Origin: Oceanospirillum beijerinckii DSM 7166
GTDB lineage: Bacteria; Pseudomonadota; Gammaproteobacteria; Pseudomonadales; Halomonadaceae
Reading direction: 5' to 3'
DNA length: 64,000 nt
Assembly: GCF_000422425.1 (NCBI RefSeq)
Contig: NZ_AULT01000035.1
Location: 1-64,000 of the forward strand
Numbering within the stretch: position 1 is the stretch's first letter; each line of letters opens with the position of its first letter. Below are positions 57,468 through 64,000 of the stretch, piece by piece. The position numbers and the translations under genes were made by a program. The notes under the pieces are model-generated. The model made no database searches. It was not told the origin of the DNA and was given only the letters and a program-made list of their open reading frames with translations.

Positions 57468-59651
57468 ATGGCAGTGTTCAGTACGGCAATCTCAGGGTTA
57501 CAAGCGTCTAATAAAAACCTGGCAACAATCGGTAATAACGTAGCAAACGCCAGTACCGTCGGTTTTAAAAGTTCACGTGTTGAGTTTGGCGATCTTTATT
57601 CAAAGAGTAGCTTGACTATGGGATCTGATCAGCCTGGAAATGGTGTTCAGGTTGCTGCAATTAGCCAGCAATTCCACGGAGGTGGTGTTACATATACCCA
57701 GAATAACCTAGATATGAAAATCCAGGGCAATGGTTTTTTTATCGTAAATAACCCAAGTCAGCAGCAGGATCTATACACTCGAGCAGGTACTTTTGGGTTG
57801 GATGATGATGGCTTTGTCGTTACAAACCAGGGTTATCGTGTTCAGGGTTTTCCGGCAAATCCAACTGGTACAGGTATTTCTGTTGGTGCTCTTGGAGATA
57901 TTCAAATTCCAGCCTCAAAGCTCAATCCTCAGGCAACAACTGAGGTTGAAATGGCATTTAACTTGGACGCCAGTCAATTGCCACCATCAAACTTTGAGTT
58001 TGATCCGGCTGATCCAGAAACCTATACCCATATGTATCCAACAGAGATTTATGATTCTTTGGGTAATGCTCACACAATGACACAGTACTTTGTTAAACAG
58101 CCATCGTATGAGCCTGAGTTTGGTGAACCATCCAGAGCACTGGAAGCGATGCTGCGCTACAGTGAGTCCGGTACTGATGCTCTGTCTGCAGGTGATGCTG
58201 CAGACGGTGCAACGATTGATAGTGATATTGCTGATTTGCTGACAACCAGCGGTTTCGCGGGATTTAATGCCGCAGCTTCAACATTTGACGTTGATCCTTA
58301 TGCCGCTGGTGATGACTATGATTCAGCTACTACCACGGATGCTCAACGGGCAACTCAGCTGCAGAATATCCATGATGGGCTGAATACGCTGGTGAATAAC
58401 AGTACGGGCAAGGAAAAAGATTTCTATCAGGCTGCTTATGATGAGCTGACAGGCTACTTGCCTGCATTGACATCTGGCTCTTTGTCTGCGGCATCGATCA
58501 GTGTTTTTGAGGGGGCAATGGATGCTGTTCGCGGTGTTTCTCAAAGTCCGCAGAATACCGCTTGCGCCAAACTGGATACTCTGGCCGGTATGGCTAAGAA
58601 CCTGTTGATTAACAGCGCTGCTACTGTTGACCCTAACTCCGATGCGTTAAATATTGATCTTGATCCCAATAATCCGGGGATGATTGATACTGCGGCAGCA
58701 CCATATAATGGAGCGGATCCGGTTCAGGATGTCGGTGACATTATCACTGACCTGAAAGACTCTATACAGGCTCTGCTCGACGGTGCGGATTTGCCGGGTT
58801 CTGTGGCGAGACCGGCAACTAGTGCTCAATGGCCTGTAGCGGGTACGGACTTTAATCTTGAATCAACCTCTCCTACGTTGCTGACTGATGAAGAAAAGTC
58901 TGTCTACAAACTGGCGTTGGATGCTCTGAATGAGTTGTCGGTTAGCTTAGATGATGGTTCTGGTAATGTAGATAGTGCCGCTGTGATTGAAACGCTGAAA
59001 ACTTTGGAAACCGGAAGTGCTGATAATCGCTGGCAAATGCATGCGTATGTTGAAGGTGAAAAAGTCACGGATGGCAACGCGGGAAGCCCAGACTACTTTT
59101 CATTTAGTTTTGATGAGTTTGGTGCCCTTTCCAGCCCTCCGCCAGTGATCTCTGTTAAGGACTGGGTGCCTGTCAATGCTCTGTCTGGACCAACAGGTTC
59201 ATCAACACCACAGGATTTTGTGATTAATCTGACAGGAACAACGCAGTTTACCGGGTCGCTCAGTGCCGACACCGTGAGTCAAGATGGTCATGCCTCTGGT
59301 GAGTTATCGGGCTTAGAGGTGGACGATGAGGGGGTTATAAGTGCTCGCTATACCAATGGTGTATCAACATTGGTTGGCCAGGTTGCTATCGCTAACTTTC
59401 GAAATGAACAAGGCTTAACACCTGTAGGTGGTACAAGCTGGGAGGCATCTGCTGATTCTGGTGTGGCCGTTGTTAATGCGCCTGGGTCTGGTGTCGCGGG
59501 TACAGTGCGTTCCGGTGCCCTTGAAGACTCTAATGTGGATTTATCAGAAGAGCTGGTGAAAATGATCCTTGCTCAGCGTGATTATCAGGCGAATGCTAAA
59601 ACAATTCAGGCTGCAGATACCCTGACGCAGACGATCATTAATCTGAGATAA
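57468..59651 (+). CDS. flgE: Flagellar hook protein FlgE, unusually long
   Basis: 727 residues against roughly 400-460 in most gammaproteobacteria. The ends are normal: TAISGLQASNKNLATIGNNVANASTVGFK at the N-terminus and SNVDLSEELVKMILAQRDYQANAKTI at the C-terminus. The extra 250 or so residues lie in the surface-exposed middle (about 210-520), acidic and rich in Ala, Asp and Ser, with few charged basic residues. The insert carries a single Cys (in NTACAKLD). It forms the hook, the flexible joint of the flagellum. Confidence 0.95.
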   Translation: MAVFSTAISGLQASNKNLATIGNNVANASTVGFKSSRVEFGDLYSKSSLTMGSDQPGNGVQVAAISQQFHGGGVTYTQNNLDMKIQGNGFFIVNNPSQQQDLYTRAGTFGLDDDGFVVTNQGYRVQGFPANPTGTGISVGALGDIQIPASKLNPQATTEVEMAFNLDASQLPPSNFEFDPADPETYTHMYPTEIYDSLGNAHTMTQYFVKQPSYEPEFGEPSRALEAMLRYSESGTDALSAGDAADGATIDSDIADLLTTSGFAGFNAAASTFDVDPYAAGDDYDSATTTDAQRATQLQNIHDGLNTLVNNSTGKEKDFYQAAYDELTGYLPALTSGSLSAASISVFEGAMDAVRGVSQSPQNTACAKLDTLAGMAKNLLINSAATVDPNSDALNIDLDPNNPGMIDTAAAPYNGADPVQDVGDIITDLKDSIQALLDGADLPGSVARPATSAQWPVAGTDFNLESTSPTLLTDEEKSVYKLALDALNELSVSLDDGSGNVDSAAVIETLKTLETGSADNRWQMHAYVEGEKVTDGNAGSPDYFSFSFDEFGALSSPPPVISVKDWVPVNALSGPTGSSTPQDFVINLTGTTQFTGSLSADTVSQDGHASGELSGLEVDDEGVISARYTNGVSTLVGQVAIANFRNEQGLTPVGGTSWEASADSGVAVVNAPGSGVAGTVRSGALEDSNVDLSEELVKMILAQRDYQANAKTIQAADTLTQTIINLR

Positions 59652-59680
59652 CCTCAGAAAAAATCTAAAAAATATTAGTT

Positions 59681-59696
59681 TGGCATAAGGCTTGCA
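59681..59696 (+). promoter_or_regulatory. Sigma-54-type promoter element before flgF
   Basis: TGGCATAAGGCTTGCA fits TGGCAYR-N4-TTGCW, with the key GG and GC dinucleotides 10 bases apart. Transcription would begin near 59707, about 90 bases before flgF. The element overlaps the left arm of the hairpin at 59687-59720. Confidence 0.6.
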
Positions 59697-59722
59697 TTTA
59701 CTTAGGTAAATGCAAGCCTTTT
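59687..59722 (+). terminator. Long hairpin between flgE and flgF
   Basis: 15-bp perfect stem AAGGCTTGCATTTAC / GTAAATGCAAGCCTT with a TTAG loop and four T at the end. It can terminate or weaken read-through from flgE. Confidence 0.7.
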
Positions 59723-59795
59723 GCCGTTTATAGGGGCTGAAAAAGCGGAAAACGGCAAAGGACATCCTGCTACAAGGCAAGAATGAGGTCTCACA

Positions 59796-60536
59796 ATGGA
59801 TAAAGCGTTATATATCGCGATGACCGGCGCCAAGAACAATATGATGGCGCAGACCGCGCGGGCCAATAACCTGGCTAATGCCAATACCACAGGCTTTAAG
59901 GCAGACTTTGAACAAGCACGGGCAATGCCTGTGTTTGGTGAAAGTTTCCCCACCCGAGTCTATTCCCTGAGTGAGCGCCCTGCGACTGACATGAGCAGTG
60001 GTGCTTTTATCGAAACCGGTCGTTCACTGGATCTTGCCATTCAGGGCGATGGTTGGATTGCCGTAGAGTCTAGCCTGGGCGATGAAGCTTATACCCGCTC
60101 AGGAGAACTGATGATTGATGCCAGCGGTGTGTTAAGAACCGGTAAAGGTCTGCCGGTGATGGGAGAGGGTGGCCCTATCGTTGTTCCTCCTGCTCAGCAT
60201 GTAGAAATTGGTGTTGATGGCGTGATCACGATTCAGCCTCAGGGTGCTGGCCCGAATGAGGTGGCCCAGATTGATCGCATTAAACTGGTAAATCCAGATA
60301 AGCAAGAGCTGGAAAAAGGCTTGGATGGCCTAATGCGTCAGCGTAATGGCGAACCGGCGGATGCGGATGGTTTTGTGCGGGTAGAATCCGGTTTTCTGGA
60401 GGCGAGTAACGTGAATGCCGCAGCAGAACTGATTAACATCTTGTCCCTGACCCGTCAGTACGAGATGCAAACCAAGATGATGAAGACAGTGGATGAGAAC
60501 TCCGCTTCGGCAGCTTCCGTAATGCGGATGCGCTAG
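59796..60536 (+). CDS. flgF: Flagellar basal-body rod protein FlgF
   Basis: A 246-residue proximal-rod protein. MDKALYIAMTGAKNNMMAQTARANNLANANTTGFKADF-type N-terminus (opening MDKALYIAMTGAKNN) and ESGFLEASNVNAAAELINI at the C-terminus. Separated from flgE by a 144-base gap with promoter and hairpin signals, so flgF-flgJ may be a separate unit. Confidence 0.95.
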   Translation: MDKALYIAMTGAKNNMMAQTARANNLANANTTGFKADFEQARAMPVFGESFPTRVYSLSERPATDMSSGAFIETGRSLDLAIQGDGWIAVESSLGDEAYTRSGELMIDASGVLRTGKGLPVMGEGGPIVVPPAQHVEIGVDGVITIQPQGAGPNEVAQIDRIKLVNPDKQELEKGLDGLMRQRNGEPADADGFVRVESGFLEASNVNAAAELINILSLTRQYEMQTKMMKTVDENSASAASVMRMR

Positions 60537-60559
60537 GGCTGAATTAAGAGGGTAAGGTT

Positions 60560-61345
60560 ATGCACGCAGCATTATGGGTAAGTAAAACAGGTTTAAGTGC
60601 GCAGGATACACAGTTGCGTACGATTTCGAATAACCTGGCTAACGTCAGTACTGTAGGTTTTAAGAAAGAGCGCGCGATCTTTCAGGATCTGTTGTATCAA
60701 CAGGTGCGTCAGCCAGGGGCTCAGTCTTCATTAAATACGCAACTGCCTTCTGGTTTGCAGCTGGGTACCGGTGTACGTACTGTCGCGACTCAGAAGATGC
60801 ACACTGAAAGCAGTCTACAGATTACGGATCAGCCGTTGGATATGGCCATTGATGGCCGTGGTTTCTTCCAGATTCAGATGCCGGACGGTACCTTGGGCTA
60901 TACCCGTAACGGTCAGTTTCAGGTGAATGCGGAAGGTCAGGTTGTTACCGCAACAGGTTTTCTACTTGAGCCAGAAATTCAGGTGCCAGAAAATGCGCAA
61001 TCTGTCAGCATCAGTCGTGATGGTATTGTTGCGGCCCGTATACCTGGTCAAACTAATGAGCAGGAACTGGGTCAAATCACAGTCGCGGACTTTGTAAACC
61101 CAGCCGGTTTACAGGCCTTTGGTGGTAACCTGTACCGTGAAACAGCGGCTTCCGGTGCGCCAATTGTCGGAGTGCCCGGTGATGAGGGCATAGGTACGAC
61201 CGAACAGGGTATGCTGGAAAATTCTAACGTAAACGCCGTAGAAGAGCTGGTGAATATGATCTCTACCCAGCGGGCGTATGAGATGAACTCTAAAGTTGTC
61301 TCTACTGCTGATTCTATGCTGCGTAATCTGACTCAGACTTTATAA
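60560..61345 (+). CDS. flgG: Flagellar distal rod protein FlgG
   Basis: A 261-residue distal-rod subunit. LWVSKTGLSAQDTQLRTISNNLANVSTVGFKKER and the C-terminal ENSNVNAVEELVNMISTQRAYEMNSKV are classical. Length equals E. coli FlgG (260). Confidence 0.97.
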   Translation: MHAALWVSKTGLSAQDTQLRTISNNLANVSTVGFKKERAIFQDLLYQQVRQPGAQSSLNTQLPSGLQLGTGVRTVATQKMHTESSLQITDQPLDMAIDGRGFFQIQMPDGTLGYTRNGQFQVNAEGQVVTATGFLLEPEIQVPENAQSVSISRDGIVAARIPGQTNEQELGQITVADFVNPAGLQAFGGNLYRETAASGAPIVGVPGDEGIGTTEQGMLENSNVNAVEELVNMISTQRAYEMNSKVVSTADSMLRNLTQTL

Positions 61346-61390
61346 CGCGCTGATCGCAATAACGAATAGATCGAATTGATAGGTGACCGT

Positions 61391-62059
61391 ATGTTGCAGG
61401 TAAAACGTTTAATGGCTATTTCGCTTCTGCTAACCCTGGCGGGTTGTCAGAAAGAAGCTATGGTAAAACCGGATGATCCTTTTTACGCACCGGTGCAGCC
61501 CAGTCATATGGCGCCACCGCCTGCCAGCAACGGTTCTCTTTATCAGCAGAATTATAGTATGTCATTGTTTGGTGATCGTAAGGCTTACCGTATTGGCGAT
61601 CTGATTACAATTCAGTTAACAGAAACAACGTCATCTAAAAAATCGACCAATGCGACTCACTCAAAAAGTAATGAAATTACTATCGCTAATCCAACGATTT
61701 TTGGTAAAAGCCCTGTAGACTTATCCACATCGGTTTCGAATGAAACTGATTTCTCGGGCAATGGTTCTGCAAATCAGAGTAATAGTTTGCAGGGTAGTAT
61801 TACTGTAACTGTTCATCAGATCTACCCTAATGGACTGATGTTCGTGAAAGGTGAAAAGTGGCTGAATCTGACCAATGGTTCAGAGGTGATTCGTGTCAGC
61901 GGTCTGCTGCGACCTGATGATGTATCACCGGAGAATATTGCACAGTCCACCAAGATGGCTGATGCCCGTCTGACATATAGTGGTACCGGTGATCTGGCTG
62001 AAAGTACCCGTCAGGGCTGGCTATCTCGCTTCTTTAATAGTGATTACTGGCCGTTTTAA
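61391..62059 (+). CDS. flgH: Flagellar L-ring lipoprotein FlgH
   Basis: About 222 residues. A lipoprotein signal with lipobox LAGC (Cys19) precedes the L-ring domain ([20 protein letters not shown]). It forms the outer-membrane ring. ATG 61391 has AGGTGA 10 bases before it; the frame opens earlier with TTG at 61376. Confidence 0.95.
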   Translation: MLQVKRLMAISLLLTLAGCQKEAMVKPDDPFYAPVQPSHMAPPPASNGSLYQQNYSMSLFGDRKAYRIGDLITIQLTETTSSKKSTNATHSKSNEITIANPTIFGKSPVDLSTSVSNETDFSGNGSANQSNSLQGSITVTVHQIYPNGLMFVKGEKWLNLTNGSEVIRVSGLLRPDDVSPENIAQSTKMADARLTYSGTGDLAESTRQGWLSRFFNSDYWPF

Positions 62060-62070
62060 GGAGAGATAAG

Positions 62071-63159
62071 ATGTTTGTTCGAATTTTAATGGCAGTAGCT
62101 CTGTTGTGGAGTGGTCTGGTACAGGCTGAGCGTTTAAAAGACATCAGTAATGTGGATGGTGTGCGCACTAACCAGCTGATTGGTTATGGTCTGATTGTGG
62201 GGTTAAGTGGTACGGGTGATAAAGCACCCTTTACCAACCAGACTTTCGCGAACATGATGAATCAATTCGGTATTACCTTGCCTGCGGGTGTTGATCCTAA
62301 ATCGAAAAACATTGCGGCGGTAACCGTACATGCGGAGTTGCCACCCTTTGTTAAACCGGGTCAGCGTATCGATATCACAGTATCTTCTATCGGTAATGCG
62401 GCCAGTCTACGTGGCGGTACTCTATTGATGACTCCACTGCGTGGTGCGGATGGCAATACTTATGCTGTGGCTCAGGGGAGCTTGGTTGTAGGTGGCCTGG
62501 GCGCTGAAGGCGCGGATGGCTCCCGTATTCAAGTGAATGTACCCAGTGTGGGCCGTATCCCCAACGGTGCGATTATTGAGCGTGCTGTAGCCCATAACTT
62601 TTACGGTGGTGACTCCATCACCTTTAACCTGCATCGCGCAGATTTTACTTCTGCCAAGCGTGTGGCTGAGCGTATTAATGATCTGTTGGGCGATCAGGTG
62701 GCTCAGGCGATTGATGCGGTATCTGTGCGTGTGCGTGCACCCCGTGACCCATCTCAGCGTGTGAGCTATCTGTCGGTCCTGGAGAATCTGGAAGTCCAGC
62801 CGGGCGAAGAGGCGGCTAAGATTATTATTAATTCCCGAACTGGTACGATCGTGATCGGGCAGAATGTTAGAGTCTCTCCTGCTGCTGTGACTCACGGAAG
62901 TCTGACCGTTACTATTACTGAAGCGCCGCAAGTCGTGCAGCCAGAGCCTCTGGCCAATGGTGAGACTGCTGTTCAACCTGTGTCTAATATCGATGTGCGT
63001 CGAGATGATTCTACGATGTTTAAGTTTGCTCCTGGTATTACCTTGGATGAGATCGTACGTGCAGTGAATCAGGTGGGGGCGGCACCGGGTGATTTGATGG
63101 CAATTCTGGAAGCTCTGAAACAAGCAGGCGCATTAAAGGCCGATCTGGTGGTAATCTAA
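62071..63159 (+). CDS. flgI: Flagellar P-ring protein FlgI
   Basis: A 362-residue periplasmic P-ring subunit. A Sec signal peptide ends near LVQA; then [49 protein letters not shown] and the [17 protein letters not shown] end. Ribosome binding site AAGGAGA is strong. Starts 11 bases after flgH. Confidence 0.97.
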   Translation: MFVRILMAVALLWSGLVQAERLKDISNVDGVRTNQLIGYGLIVGLSGTGDKAPFTNQTFANMMNQFGITLPAGVDPKSKNIAAVTVHAELPPFVKPGQRIDITVSSIGNAASLRGGTLLMTPLRGADGNTYAVAQGSLVVGGLGAEGADGSRIQVNVPSVGRIPNGAIIERAVAHNFYGGDSITFNLHRADFTSAKRVAERINDLLGDQVAQAIDAVSVRVRAPRDPSQRVSYLSVLENLEVQPGEEAAKIIINSRTGTIVIGQNVRVSPAAVTHGSLTVTITEAPQVVQPEPLANGETAVQPVSNIDVRRDDSTMFKFAPGITLDEIVRAVNQVGAAPGDLMAILEALKQAGALKADLVVI

Positions 63160-63184
63160 GGCTTCTGAGTTAAGGAGACAGCAG

Positions 63185-64000
63185 ATGATCAGCAACAAAT
63201 ATGATCAGTCCAGAGTATTTACCGATGTAAAGGGGCTGGAATCACTGAGAAAAGGTGCTCGTGAGGATGACCCTGAGGCGCTGAAAGAGGTCGCGCGTCA
63301 GTTTGAAGCGATGATGGTGCAGATGATTATGAAAAATGCCCGTCAATCCAATGAGCTTCTGTCCAAAGACGGTATTTTTGATAGTGAACAGCTGCGCTTT
63401 TACCAACAGATGTTTGACGAGCAGATGAGTGTCAACATCACTAAAGGTGGTACTTTTGGTCTGGCTGATGTGCTGGTGCGTCAGCTGAGTAAAGATTTTG
63501 GTATGGAGCCGGTGGATGCTAACGGCAATAAAAAGCCACCAGCGACTATCCAGGATATGTTGGACCGTGGCAGTAAGTTTCCGGCCAGTCGTTACGATCC
63601 TGAACTGATGGCACAGTGGCGGGAGAAGTTTGCCGCTGAGCGGGAAAAAGTTGCCGCTGATAAAGCGGATGCCGAAGCTGTTCAGGCTGTGGCTAAACAA
63701 GCGGAGATTAAAGCCGCTAAGTTGGAAAAAGGCTTTGAGTCACCGGAAGAGTTTATTCGTGAGTTATATCCGGCAGCAGAGCGTGCGGCAAAAGAGCTGG
63801 GTGTCAATCCTGCTGTGATGCTATCCCAGGCTGCCTTGGAAACAGGATGGGGGCGTTATATGATCCGGGATAGCTCAGGTAAAAACAGCTTCAATCTATT
63901 TGGTATTAAGGCTGATCGTCGTTGGGAAGGTGAGCACGCTGTAGTATCCACTCTAGAGTACCGTGGTGGTGTTGCTCAGCGGGAAAGTGCGGCTTTTCGT
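63185..64000 (+). CDS. flgJ: Flagellar rod cap and peptidoglycan hydrolase FlgJ, 3' end outside window
   Basis: At least 272 residues visible and still open at the window edge. The N-terminal rod-binding domain includes VARQFEAMMVQMIMKNAR and LRFYQQMFDEQMS. A charged Lys/Ala-rich linker (about 140-185) leads to the glucosaminidase domain with MLSQAALETGWGRYMI, holding the catalytic Glu, and KNSFNLFGIKA. This is the two-domain, bifunctional FlgJ that digests peptidoglycan so the rod can pass. AAGGAGA precedes the ATG at 63185. Confidence 0.95.
   Translation, partial: MISNKYDQSRVFTDVKGLESLRKGAREDDPEALKEVARQFEAMMVQMIMKNARQSNELLSKDGIFDSEQLRFYQQMFDEQMSVNITKGGTFGLADVLVRQLSKDFGMEPVDANGNKKPPATIQDMLDRGSKFPASRYDPELMAQWREKFAAEREKVAADKADAEAVQAVAKQAEIKAAKLEKGFESPEEFIRELYPAAERAAKELGVNPAVMLSQAALETGWGRYMIRDSSGKNSFNLFGIKADRRWEGEHAVVSTLEYRGGVAQRESAAFR

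Noticed and set aside
62422-63123. 233-codon frame on minus inside flgI
   Set aside because: Shadow of flgI; composition rich in His/Arg/Thr as expected for an antisense frame.

Overview
The window comes from a motile, Gram-negative gammaproteobacterium. The order orn-queG-nnr-tsaE-amidase-mutL-miaA-hfq-hflX-hflK-hflC-hisZ-purA, a RhdA-type rhodanese beside psd, and two-protein motAB of the Pseudomonas type all fit the Oceanospirillales/Pseudomonadales side of the class; an Oceanospirillaceae-like marine genus is my best guess. Genus is not proven. All functions below are read from motifs and remembered family features; no database search was run.

Layout. 1-90: 3' end of a 5S rRNA and its terminator. 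171-4625: a PilZ-like protein and the EF-P beta-lysylation set (epmB, efp, epmA). 4692-8874: psd, rhdA, then the stator genes motA-motB. 9018-25595: housekeeping block (rsgA, orn, queG, and the nnr-to-purA chain). 25876-39209: three large cyclic-di-GMP turnover proteins mixed with hemH, rsmE, a DUF6482-like gene, a DsbA-like gene, an unlisted 57-codon gene and an aspartate/aromatic aminotransferase. 39354-43106: an oxygen-binding-diiron-type metallo-beta-lactamase-fold protein, a soluble helical protein that resembles a chemoreceptor tip, and a membrane chemoreceptor. 43255-54711: pseudaminic acid biosynthesis split in two (pseG-pseH-pseI on minus, pseB-pseC-pseF on plus), separated by a fatty-acid/acyl-CoA operon (TetR, frameshifted acyl-CoA synthetase, SDR, acyl-CoA dehydrogenase) and flaG. 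54712-55854: no intact gene, only decayed transposase pieces. 55855-64000: flagellar rod/hook/ring operon flgBCDEFGHI and the start of flgJ, cut by the window end.

How it fits together. Much of the accessory content concerns motility and surface behaviour: stator, hook-basal body, flagellin sugar (all six pseudaminic acid enzymes B, C, H, G, I, F are present), FlaG, chemoreceptor parts and c-di-GMP enzymes. Promoter-like signals agree: a sigma-28-type site precedes flaG, and a sigma-54-type -24/-12 element lies inside the left arm of a long hairpin between flgE and flgF.

Most worth a second look: the diiron-protein/chemoreceptor-like pair at 39354-40780, the nested promoter/terminator at 59681-59722, the split pse pathway, the single-base frameshift at 47796-47799, and the transposon graveyard between pseF and flgB. 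No tRNA, CRISPR array, prophage or intact insertion sequence was seen.
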